A DNA stretch of 27,242 nt. It comes from a virus. Position 1 is the first letter of the stretch, and the number at the start of each line of letters is the position of its first letter. Positions 1 through 7,731 of this stretch are shown piece by piece. The notes below the pieces were generated by a model. The model was not told the origin of the DNA. It was given only the letters and a program-made list of their open reading frames with translations, and made no database searches. A program made the position numbers and the translations under genes. Location of the stretch: IMG/VR virus record IMGVR_UViG_3300049846_000454, positions 1 to 27,242 of that record; one strand, 5' to 3'.

Positions 1-315
1 CGGCAGTTCATGCGCGACGCCGAGATCCGAGAGGAGCAGTTAGCGGTTCAGGACCGATCCGACGCTAGGGGAATGGCTAAGGCGTTGGGTTCGTCCGCGC
101 CTCAACTGGCGATCGTCGTCGCGCTGACCGTGATGGTTGCCGGGGTGGTTTGCGCCCTGTTCGAAGATGCGCCGCCGAAGGGATCGGAGAACGTGCTTTT
201 TATTATTTTGGGCCAGTTAACGACGGCTTGGACCGCAGCCATCTCGTTTTTCGTAGGCACCACGCGATCAAGTTCGGAAAAAACGACGGCGCTTATGCAG
301 GCGGCTAATCGATGA
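1..315 (+). CDS. Holin-like small membrane protein (5' end probably outside window)
   Basis: The reading frame is open from the first base, so the gene probably starts upstream. An ATG at position 10 is a possible internal start. From that ATG, a charged stretch (residues 1-25, rich in Asp, Glu, Arg and Gln) is followed by two hydrophobic segments at about 31-51 and 62-82 and a short Ser/Lys-rich tail. Small phage membrane proteins near lysis genes often have this pattern: a charged amphipathic N-terminus, two membrane helices, and a Gly-Ser-Ser-Lys-like tail after an aromatic-rich second helix (here the second helix ends in SFFVG). The TGA stop lies inside the Shine-Dalgarno region of the next gene. 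A holin or other lysis-associated role is inferred from topology and position only. No catalytic motif is present. Confidence 0.6.
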   Translation, partial: RQFMRDAEIREEQLAVQDRSDARGMAKALGSSAPQLAIVVALTVMVAGVVCALFEDAPPKGSENVLFIILGQLTTAWTAAISFFVGTTRSSSEKTTALMQAANR

Positions 316-324
316 GGAAAAACA

Positions 325-2412
325 GTGCCGATAATCCGCGTTAGCCTTGCATCAGACGGACTTTATTGGGCATCGGGATATGAACCTGCATCCCTTACGG
401 TGTCCCCTGTGTTGTCCGATGCCGAAACGACGGCAACCGTTACCTGCGAAACGACCAGAACGAGCGGGACCATTTATGTTTTCGTTTCGACCAGTGCGAC
501 CGCGCCCTCTGCGGCAACGCTAAAGGCGGGAACAGGGGCGACGTATGCAAGCAGTAAATCGGTAACAAGCACGAGCGAGTCATTTTCTGTTACCGGGCTT
601 TCGGCAAATACGATTTACTACCAGCATTGGATTCACACGTACAATGGGCGGGATTCTGGCATTGTTTCGTCCACGATTCTGACGGCTGCTGCCGCCCCTG
701 GCGTTGGCGACCACGACATCACTCTTTTGCCGCTCGACGGAAACGGTTGGCATGACCTGCTTTCGATGGTTCAGGCATCTGGGAAATACGATGACGCTCG
801 GATCATGTATGTCTCCGAGGCCGATGGGAACAACGGCACGGCGCAGAACTACACGAAGTTTAGCGTGGCTCTTGGAGGGAATGGCTCAAACGTAGCTGGC
901 AATCCGTTTGCGCCTAGCGGGGCGGTTGCGCCGTATGCAACGGCAGCGGCAGCGATTGCGCAAATGCGCGTTGGCAAGCCGGACATCGTTCTTTTCAAGT
1001 CCGGCGAGACGTTCGAAACCACGCAGTCTATTAGCGGGTTGATGACCTACGCGAGCGGTCGGGCAAATGACGAGCGCGCGATCATTGGTGTCTATGGCGG
1101 GTCCGCGCAAGCGATTTTCAAGCGCGACACTAATTCTAGTTTTTGCGTTTTCAGCAACGTGGCTACAACGTGCCAGCACATCATCATCCGCGATCTGCAC
1201 CTTTGGGGATACCTCAAAGACCCGGACAGTCCGTCATTCACCGGAGACGCTGGAGATGTTACCCAGGAAGTAATCGGCTTCAGGATGCGGACAAGCCTGT
1301 ATTCCTGGTTGATCGAGGGATGCACGTTTGCCTACGTCCGAAACGAATTCGACGGGTACGGATCGACGCCTGAGCGAACCATTCAAAACGTCCTGATGCG
1401 GCGTTGCGTAAGTTTCGGTTCGTATGAGGTGCCAAGCAGCAAGGCCAACAATTACCACACAAACCGGCTCATCAATTTCGTGTTCGAGGATTGCGTCAGC
1501 GATTACGGTGGTTGGAACCCTGACGTCGCTGGCGCAGAAACGAAAACGATTTTCTCGCACAACTATTACCTTGCGGATCTACATAGCGGCGTTGAACTGA
1601 GGGAATGCATTTCGACGCGAGCCGCCGCAAACGGGGTGCAGATGCGGGCCGGCGGGCGTATCCACAACTGCTTTTTTGCGGATAACCCGATTGTAGGATT
1701 CACCGGAGCCAACTGCGGATACGGGACCTGGACGTATAACGTCGTGGTTGGGAGTTCGTCAAAATCTGACGGCTCTGGCGGTTGGGGCATGATGGTCAAG
1801 ACCGGATCGCCCGCAACGGAAATCACGGTCCAGAACAACCTCATCATCAATAAGCAAGCGGGGCTTGAGCAAAGCATCATTTCCCAAGCTATTTACGTCG
1901 ATGACAACGCGACGACCGAGCATATCTCGGGGGATATTTCCGACAACGTGGTGGTCAACTGGTTGTCCAATGGCGGGTGTCTGTTACTTCCCGACCCTAA
2001 CCATGTCGTATCGCTGACCGTTACTGGGAACAAGTTTGTGAATGCCGGTGCCGGGCAGGTAGTCATTACGCACAGCGGGGCTGCGAATTCTGCGAAGGTG
2101 GCGATCTCGGGGAACACATATTACACGGACGCTGCCACGGCGCGGTTTAAGATCAACGGCGCAAACAAGACGTTTGCAGAGTGGCAGGCGGCGACCGGGG
2201 ACAACACCAGCACGTTCGCTAACCCGACCTTTTCGAACAGTTCGGCGAGCATCGCGGGTTACATGACCTCTATCAGTGGCAGCGGCACAACCTTGGCCGA
2301 TTTCATGACCAGGGCGAGGCAGCAGTGCAGGAGCAATTGGGACGCCGATTACACCGCTGCGGGGATTAACGCGTATTTCCGCGCGGCATATGACATGGCG
2401 GAGCCGGCATGA
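325..2412 (+). CDS. Beta-helix tail fibre/tailspike-like adhesin
   Basis: A 695-residue protein starting at GTG 325, with GAGGAAA at 314-320 as ribosome binding site. Residues ~25-120 look like a fibronectin type III or Ig-like beta-sandwich: Ser/Thr-rich strands and a SVTGLSANTIYY-type strand typical of Fn3 edges. Residues ~150-620 show the short repeating strands, asparagine ladders and small-residue turns of a right-handed parallel beta-helix (pectate-lyase-like fold), for example VLMRRCVSFG, FVFEDCVSDYG and ITVQNNLIIN. Such proteins are normally virion adhesins or polysaccharide depolymerases. No catalytic residues can be assigned by eye. Its stop overlaps the start of the next gene by ATGA. 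Placement before the terminase genes, away from the two adhesins at 23378-26206, suggests a separate adhesin module. Confidence 0.8.
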   Translation: MPIIRVSLASDGLYWASGYEPASLTVSPVLSDAETTATVTCETTRTSGTIYVFVSTSATAPSAATLKAGTGATYASSKSVTSTSESFSVTGLSANTIYYQHWIHTYNGRDSGIVSSTILTAAAAPGVGDHDITLLPLDGNGWHDLLSMVQASGKYDDARIMYVSEADGNNGTAQNYTKFSVALGGNGSNVAGNPFAPSGAVAPYATAAAAIAQMRVGKPDIVLFKSGETFETTQSISGLMTYASGRANDERAIIGVYGGSAQAIFKRDTNSSFCVFSNVATTCQHIIIRDLHLWGYLKDPDSPSFTGDAGDVTQEVIGFRMRTSLYSWLIEGCTFAYVRNEFDGYGSTPERTIQNVLMRRCVSFGSYEVPSSKANNYHTNRLINFVFEDCVSDYGGWNPDVAGAETKTIFSHNYYLADLHSGVELRECISTRAAANGVQMRAGGRIHNCFFADNPIVGFTGANCGYGTWTYNVVVGSSSKSDGSGGWGMMVKTGSPATEITVQNNLIINKQAGLEQSIISQAIYVDDNATTEHISGDISDNVVVNWLSNGGCLLLPDPNHVVSLTVTGNKFVNAGAGQVVITHSGAANSAKVAISGNTYYTDAATARFKINGANKTFAEWQAATGDNTSTFANPTFSNSSASIAGYMTSISGSGTTLADFMTRARQQCRSNWDADYTAAGINAYFRAAYDMAEPA

Positions 2413-3635
2413 CAGTCCCTACCCTGCACACTGCTGACACAAAGACCTACAATACTGGCGTCACTGCGGCCACAAGCCACGCAATCCCGTACTGCACCAA
2501 CATCAGTGCGGGCGATCTTCTGGTGGTAATGGGCAAGTTTGGTAACGCGACCTCGACTAACGACGGTGGCTTCACGGAAGCCCACGACGGGACGCGGATA
2601 ACGTGCTTGTACAAGACCGCCAGTGGCTCTGAATCAGGCAACCTGACGCTTACTACCGGGTCTGTCCGCGCCGTAGCTACTATGGTTCGGATTAGCGGGT
2701 GGTCGAGTTTCACCGCAGGCACGATCACGAACGAAAGCTTGGACGCGCCGAGCGTTACGTTACCAGCGACCGATGACTACCTGTTCATAAACTTTGCTGG
2801 CGCGCAGCGTTGCGATAACGGGTTTACGAATACCCCAACGGGTTACGGCAACACCAGTTTTACGAAACTGGAAACAAGCTCCGGCAGTTCTACTGCCTCA
2901 AACATGACGTTGGTGTGGGGGTCGCGTACAGCGACCTCAACCGCAGGCCCTGAAAACGCTGACGCATGGACCCAGAGCGGAACGCTTGGTTCGACATACG
3001 CAGCGGTAACGCTGGCTATTCAGGGTGCATCGGCTTCGCGCACTGCTACGCCGACCGCATCGAGCGGCACCCCCGGCTCCACGCAGGTAGTCAACCTGAC
3101 CGGCTTTGGCGGAACTCCGACCGGGGTGACGTTCAATGGGGTTTCGTGCAGCTTCACGGGGAACAGTAGCGCAGTGACGGTAACGCTTCCCGCGCTGTCC
3201 ACGTTCGTAAGTGCGGGGACTCACGCGGCGACCCGGTGGGACACCAACTACACGCTGACTGTCAGCGAAGCTGGCGGGTCGGCTAATGCGACCTACCAGA
3301 TTGATCCCCCGGACACGGACGGCCCGACCTATTGGTTCTACGCTGCGGGGGCGACCCCATATCCTGGCGATAGCGTCCATCCGGTTGGAACGGCTCAGAA
3401 CGACGACGTTTTCGCGCAGGTAGCAACCGGGACGCTTTCGAGCATTTCGACGGGCGGGGCTACGGCATGGTCGGCGGTTCCTGGGCAGCTTCTGGTCAGG
3501 ATTTACGACGTATCAGGCTCTTCATGGTCAACCGTTGATACGTGGAATTTTACGGAATACACGCCTGAAGAAACGATTACCAAAAAGGCGGCTCAATCAA
3601 TCATCAAGCGCCTAGTGCGCAAACTAGTCGGGTGA
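2409..3635 (+). CDS. Phage structural protein with Ig/IPT-like domains
   Basis: A 408-residue, Ser/Thr/Gly-rich, beta-strand-rich protein. Residues ~1-200 resemble the beta-sandwich domain common in phage particle proteins, with motifs such as AGDLLVVM and LYKTASGSESG. Residues ~205-300 look like a second beta-sandwich of Ig or IPT type. The protein ends in a basic amphipathic helix (residues ~390-408, many Lys/Arg alternating with Ile/Leu/Val), which could dock it to another virion protein. The start overlaps the upstream stop as ATGA. It lies between a beta-helix adhesin and two small structural genes, so an accessory adhesin or decoration role is likely but inferred. Confidence 0.65.
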   Translation: MTVPTLHTADTKTYNTGVTAATSHAIPYCTNISAGDLLVVMGKFGNATSTNDGGFTEAHDGTRITCLYKTASGSESGNLTLTTGSVRAVATMVRISGWSSFTAGTITNESLDAPSVTLPATDDYLFINFAGAQRCDNGFTNTPTGYGNTSFTKLETSSGSSTASNMTLVWGSRTATSTAGPENADAWTQSGTLGSTYAAVTLAIQGASASRTATPTASSGTPGSTQVVNLTGFGGTPTGVTFNGVSCSFTGNSSAVTVTLPALSTFVSAGTHAATRWDTNYTLTVSEAGGSANATYQIDPPDTDGPTYWFYAAGATPYPGDSVHPVGTAQNDDVFAQVATGTLSSISTGGATAWSAVPGQLLVRIYDVSGSSWSTVDTWNFTEYTPEETITKKAAQSIIKRLVRKLVG

Positions 3636-3638
3636 CGT

Positions 3639-3956
3639 ATGGCATCGAACAGCGCCGGTAAATACATTCGCGGGACGTTTACGGCCAACGAAACGAGTGC
3701 GTCGATTTTCTGCAAAAGCACCGCCGTGGTTTACGTTGGCGCTAGTGGTGGCGCGACATTCGACGGCGGCACGGTAGCGATTCAGTTTCTTGGGCCGGAC
3801 GGCCAGTGGTATCCGAGCGATCAGACGTTCTCGGCTGCGGATGTGAAGTCAATCGATCTTCCGATCCCGTCCTATATCCGCCTGAGCCTTTCGGGTTCTA
3901 CCTCGCCCGATTTGGATTACGCCATCCAGTCGAACACGACGGCTCCGAACGAATGA
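3639..3956 (+). CDS. Small beta-rich structural protein
   Basis: 105 residues, mostly beta strands, with a pattern frequent in small phage virion proteins: a GGTVAIQFLGPDGQW segment (residues ~45-60) followed by a PSYIRLSLSG strand. Comparable modules occur in head-fibre, decoration or fibre-base proteins. No enzyme motif, signal peptide or membrane segment is seen. It starts 3 nt after the previous stop and overlaps the next start by ATGA. Function is not recognised beyond probable virion component. Confidence 0.6.
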   Translation: MASNSAGKYIRGTFTANETSASIFCKSTAVVYVGASGGATFDGGTVAIQFLGPDGQWYPSDQTFSAADVKSIDLPIPSYIRLSLSGSTSPDLDYAIQSNTTAPNE

Positions 3957-4222
3957 GAGCATACCGGCAAGGCACAGAGGAGAAGCGCCGCTATGCGGTG
4001 GACTTCCAAGACCGCCTTGACGCTGGCGACGGCATCGCATCGGTTACGTGGACCGTTGATAACGGAATCACCACGAGCCTCAGTGACTACGACGACCGCT
4101 ATGCCTACATCACCGCAAATGGCGGGACGGAAGGCACGAGTTACGAGTTTCAAGCCGTGGTGACGACCAGCGAAGGCCGGAAGCACGAGCGTACTTTCAT
4201 TGTTCAGGTAGTGGATAGGTGA
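3953..4222 (+). CDS. Phage fibre-tail adaptor-like small protein
   Basis: 89 residues from ATG 3953, which overlaps the upstream stop as ATGA. The frame is open further upstream, but that part runs antiphase through the previous gene and is rejected. After a charged N-terminus, the sequence has the DF-x-x-x-L-x-x-G-x-x-I-x-S-V-x-W pattern (residues ~17-33) and a C-terminal Ig-like edge with YEFQAVVTTSEGRKHERTF. This layout matches the small Ig-like proteins often annotated as phage fibre-tail adaptors, which join adhesins to the tail. It closes the adhesin block and directly precedes the terminase small subunit. The family assignment is by recognised pattern, without a search. Confidence 0.6.
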   Translation: MRAYRQGTEEKRRYAVDFQDRLDAGDGIASVTWTVDNGITTSLSDYDDRYAYITANGGTEGTSYEFQAVVTTSEGRKHERTFIVQVVDR

Positions 4223-4572
4223 TGGGCAGGCCGCGCAAGTACGAAACGGTTGAAGAACTTGAGTACGTGATCGACGGCTACTTTGCGACATGCCTGTCAA
4301 ATGACATCCATCCTACTATCACCGGGTTAGCACTTGCTCTTGACCTAGACCGCATGGGGCTTATTCGCTATCAGGGTCGCCCGGAATTTAGTGACGCAAT
4401 AAAAAGGGCTAAAGCGAGAGTCGAAAACTACATCGAGCAAACCCTTCTGGAAGGCAGGGCAACGGCAGGCGCTATCTTCAACCTGAAAAACAACTTCGGT
4501 TGGATAGACGAGAAGCAGCACCAAGTTTCGGGGGAATTAGGTGTCCGCAGCGTTAAAGTCACCGGACGTTGA
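4222..4572 (+). CDS. terS: Terminase small subunit (gp3-like DNA-packaging protein)
   Basis: 116 residues from ATG 4222; a GTG directly before it (4219) is an alternative start. Key parts are the N-terminal GRPRKY, a TITGLALALDLDRMGLIRYQ helix-turn-helix-like segment (residues ~35-52), and the C-terminal IFNLKNNFGW signature. The last is characteristic of the GP3_package-type small terminases that recognise the packaging site and recruit the large subunit. Typical members are about 120-160 residues. Its 3' end overlaps the large terminase start by 32 nt, so the two are almost certainly co-translated. In P22 the pac site lies inside the small-terminase gene; no such site can be identified here by eye. 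Confidence 0.9.
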   Translation: MGRPRKYETVEELEYVIDGYFATCLSNDIHPTITGLALALDLDRMGLIRYQGRPEFSDAIKRAKARVENYIEQTLLEGRATAGAIFNLKNNFGWIDEKQHQVSGELGVRSVKVTGR

Positions 4573-5827
4573 AGTAGAAACCCCGACTGTATTCCTGCCG
4601 CTCTACGAGCCATATCGGTACAAAGTTCTATATGGCGGAAGGGGCGGCGCGAAGTCCTGGGCGATAGCCGATGCGCTGATCGTCAAGGCGTGGGAAAAGC
4701 CTCTGCTGATCCTCTGCACTCGCGAGCTTCAGCGGTCCATTAAAGAGTCGGTGCATAAGCTTCTGGCTGACCGGATCGAGGCTAACGGGTTCGCGAGTGA
4801 ATACGAGATCCTCAATAACGAGATCAAGGGCAAGAACGGTTCTCGGTTCATCTTTGCGGGACTTCGGCACAACGTCACAGAGATCAAGTCCACAGAGGGC
4901 GTGGACATCTGCTGGGTTGAGGAAGCCGAGAAGGTAACGGACGAGAGTTGGAAGATTCTGATCCCGACCATTCGGAAACCTGACTCTGAAATCTGGATCA
5001 GCTTTAACCCTCGACTGATTACCGACGCCACCTACCAGCGGTTCGTGCTGAACCCCCCGCCTGAAGCTTGGGTAAAGAAAGTCTCTTGGCGAGACAACCC
5101 GTGGTTTCCCGACGTGCTAGTCAAGGAAATGGAGTACCTCAAGTCGAGAGACTTCGAGGAATACATGCACGTCTGGGAAGGCGAGCTCAAGATGTTTGCG
5201 GACGGGGCTATCTACCGCAAGCAACTAGAGAAGGCGCGGAAGGACAAGCGCATTTGCAGCGTTCCGGTAGAGAACGGGGTGGAAGTTCATACGTTCTGGG
5301 ACTTGGGCCGGAACGACGAAACGGCCATCTGGTTCATGCAGAACGTCGGTCGAGAGTATCGGTTCATTGACTACTACTCGGCCCGGTTTGAGGACGTAGA
5401 ACACTACGCGCGGGTCATCAAAGAGAAAGGCTATCTATACGGCACGCACCATATGCCGCACGACGCCGAGGCTCAAATGCTGGGCATGAAGGCAAACCGT
5501 AAAGCGTTGTTTGAGCAGGCTGGCGTCCGGCCTATTGAAGTGGTGCCGCGCATCCAGGATTTGATGGACGGCATCGCCCTAACCAAACAGATATTTGACT
5601 CGTGCTGGTTCGATGAGAAACGGTGCGACGAAGGACTAAAGGCATTGATGAACTATTCCAGAGCATACGACGACGAGCGCGACACGTACTCAGAGCGTCC
5701 TGTCCACAATTGGGCATCAAACGGCTCTGACGCGTTCCGCATGTTTGCTCAGGGGTTCAAGCCGCGCAGTGCGCCGAATATTAACGCAATGCTTGAAACC
5801 AACGTCGGCGGCGGTTGGATGCGATGA
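4541..5827 (+). CDS. terL: Terminase large subunit (ATPase/nuclease)
   Basis: 428 residues, the usual length for PBSX/Terminase_3-type large subunits. GTG start with GGGGGAA just upstream, inside terS. The N-terminal ATPase has a Walker A motif GGRGGAKS (residues 32-39), a Walker B stretch DICWVEEAE (122-130) with catalytic-type Glu, and a coupling motif ISFNP (153-157). The C-terminal RNase H-like nuclease has the expected acidic residues: Asp254 in FWDLGRNDETAIW, Asp308 in MPHDAEAQ, and Asp397 in NGSDAFRM. The protein translocates DNA into the procapsid through the portal and cuts the concatemer. The stop overlaps the portal start by ATGA. Confidence 0.97.
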   Translation: MSAALKSPDVEVETPTVFLPLYEPYRYKVLYGGRGGAKSWAIADALIVKAWEKPLLILCTRELQRSIKESVHKLLADRIEANGFASEYEILNNEIKGKNGSRFIFAGLRHNVTEIKSTEGVDICWVEEAEKVTDESWKILIPTIRKPDSEIWISFNPRLITDATYQRFVLNPPPEAWVKKVSWRDNPWFPDVLVKEMEYLKSRDFEEYMHVWEGELKMFADGAIYRKQLEKARKDKRICSVPVENGVEVHTFWDLGRNDETAIWFMQNVGREYRFIDYYSARFEDVEHYARVIKEKGYLYGTHHMPHDAEAQMLGMKANRKALFEQAGVRPIEVVPRIQDLMDGIALTKQIFDSCWFDEKRCDEGLKALMNYSRAYDDERDTYSERPVHNWASNGSDAFRMFAQGFKPRSAPNINAMLETNVGGGWMR

Positions 5828-7731
5828 CAAACGACGAGAAGGTTTTAGAAGAAGCCCTCAAGCGGTTCAAAAAGGCCGAAGAAGCCGAGCAGGAAAACCG
5901 CGATCTTGCCGAGGAAGATTTCCGCTTTGCTGCTGGTGAGCAGTGGCCGGACCAGATCCGGCAGGAACGGGAACAGAGCGACCGGCCTTGCCTCACGTTT
6001 AACCGCCTGCCTGCATTCATCGCCCAGGTTGTCGGGGACGCGCGGCAGAACAAGCCTGCGATCAAGGTATTGCCTTGTGATTCTGGCGCAGATGTCGAAA
6101 CCGCCGAAGTCTATAACGGCCTCATTCGAAACATTGAGTCCCAGAGCCGGGCTACTCAGGCTTACATCACGGCATTCGAGCACTCTGTCACGGGCGGAAT
6201 GGGCGCGTTCCGCATCCTCACCAAATACGCCTCTGATGACAGTTTTGAGCAGGACATCCGCATCGAGCGGATCACTAACCCGTTCTCGGTCTATTGGGAC
6301 CCCAACGCGCGGGAATACGACAAGTCGGACGCGCAGTGGTGCTTCGTTAGCGAATGGATGACCAAAGAGGCGTTCGAAGCGAAGTACCCGAAGGAAACGC
6401 CCGATGATTGGAACGAGGATTATCGGGGCAGCAATTGGGCGCTAGAGGATCGTGTTCGCGTAGCGGAATACTGGTGCAAGAAGCCTGTTACTCGAAAGAT
6501 CGGCCTGCTTGATGGGCGTGTCATTGAGATCAAGAAGGGCATGGAAGGCTTGCCCTTCGAGATGACCCGGACGGTTGAGTCTTTCAAGGTTGTTCGCTAC
6601 GTCCTCTCGGGTCATACGGTACTCGAAGGGCCGAGCGAGTGGGCAGGGCGGTGGATTCCGATAGTCCCTGTGTTCGGACCCGAAGAATGGGTTGATGACC
6701 GGATTAGGTATCGTTCGCTCATTCGGTACGCGAAAGACCCGCAGAGGCAATACAACTACTGGCAGAGTGTAATCACCGAGAAGGTGGCGCTTGCGCCTAA
6801 ATCGCCCTGGCTTGTGACCCCTGCGATGATTGCGGGCCTGGAACGCTTCTGGAACGCCGCTAACAAGGAAAACAGGGCCTACCTTCCATACAACCCTGAT
6901 CCCACGGCAGGACGCCCAGAGAGGCAGCAACCGGCCTTTGTGCAGGCGGCAGAGCTTCAGCAGTCCGCCCAAGCGATTGACGACATGAAGGCCACGATGG
7001 GCCTTTACGACGCATCCCTTGGGAACCAGAGCAACGAAACGAGTGGGAAAGCGATCATCGCCCGGCAGAGGGAAGGCGATAACGCAACTTATGCGTGGAT
7101 CGACAACCTCGCGCGCTCTATCCAGCACGCAGGCCGAATCCTGGTTGACCTCATTCCACGAATCTACGACACCGCACGAATCGTCCGCATCATGGGCGAG
7201 GACGAGGCGGCGGAAATGGTGCCGATCAACTATGTATTGCCCACAGGTGAGGTCATTAACGACCTGTCCGTCGGGAAATACGACGTTGAGATTGTGGTCG
7301 GTCCGAGCTACGCCACGAAGCGCATGGAAGCCGCTGAGAGCATGATGGCGTTTGTTCAGGCTATCCCGCAGAGCGCGCAGATTGCAGGCGACCTGATAGC
7401 CAAGGCAATGGATTGGCCGGGCGCAGAAACGATTGCAGAGCGTCTGAAGAAGGCGCTACCTCCGGGCATTGTTGACGAGAAGATGACGCCAGAGGAACAA
7501 CAGGCCCAACAGGCAGCGATGCAGGAAGCCGAGGAAATGAAGCAGATTCAGAAGGCTTCGGTTATCGCGGATATTGAACTGAAGCGCGCACAGGCGGCTA
7601 AGGCTAAGGCGGACGCGAGCAAGGTTCTGGTGGAAGCGGAAGCGCAGGACATCGAGAACACTGCCGTCGAGACGGGCATGGCTAGTTTGTTGGACCGAAT
7701 GAATGCCCAAGATCAAGCATTTGCTGGATAA
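5824..7731 (+). CDS. P22-type portal protein
   Basis: 635 residues from ATG 5824 (ATGA overlap with terL); a TTG at 5815 is an alternative start. It is recognisable as a P22-type portal by the N-terminal helix and clip region with RPCLTFNRLPAFIAQVVGDARQN (residues ~54-76), the ITNPFSVYWDPNAREYDKSD stretch (~149-168), the core with GNQSNETSGKAI and an Ala/Glu/Lys/Gln-rich helical C-terminus like the barrel of P22 gp1. Somewhat shorter than P22 gp1 (725 residues). It forms the dodecameric ring at one capsid vertex through which DNA is packed and ejected. The last 29 nt overlap the next gene. Confidence 0.93.
   Translation: MTNDEKVLEEALKRFKKAEEAEQENRDLAEEDFRFAAGEQWPDQIRQEREQSDRPCLTFNRLPAFIAQVVGDARQNKPAIKVLPCDSGADVETAEVYNGLIRNIESQSRATQAYITAFEHSVTGGMGAFRILTKYASDDSFEQDIRIERITNPFSVYWDPNAREYDKSDAQWCFVSEWMTKEAFEAKYPKETPDDWNEDYRGSNWALEDRVRVAEYWCKKPVTRKIGLLDGRVIEIKKGMEGLPFEMTRTVESFKVVRYVLSGHTVLEGPSEWAGRWIPIVPVFGPEEWVDDRIRYRSLIRYAKDPQRQYNYWQSVITEKVALAPKSPWLVTPAMIAGLERFWNAANKENRAYLPYNPDPTAGRPERQQPAFVQAAELQQSAQAIDDMKATMGLYDASLGNQSNETSGKAIIARQREGDNATYAWIDNLARSIQHAGRILVDLIPRIYDTARIVRIMGEDEAAEMVPINYVLPTGEVINDLSVGKYDVEIVVGPSYATKRMEAAESMMAFVQAIPQSAQIAGDLIAKAMDWPGAETIAERLKKALPPGIVDEKMTPEEQQAQQAAMQEAEEMKQIQKASVIADIELKRAQAAKAKADASKVLVEAEAQDIENTAVETGMASLLDRMNAQDQAFAG

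Noticed and set aside
3806-3952. Upstream extension of the adaptor-like gene to GTG at 3806.
   Set aside because: It lies wholly in another frame over the preceding gene. The ATGA start at 3953 fits the local junction style and the protein's expected length.
6442-7128. 228-codon - strand frame inside the portal gene.
   Set aside because: Antisense to a well-recognised portal region, without motifs or an upstream ribosome binding site.
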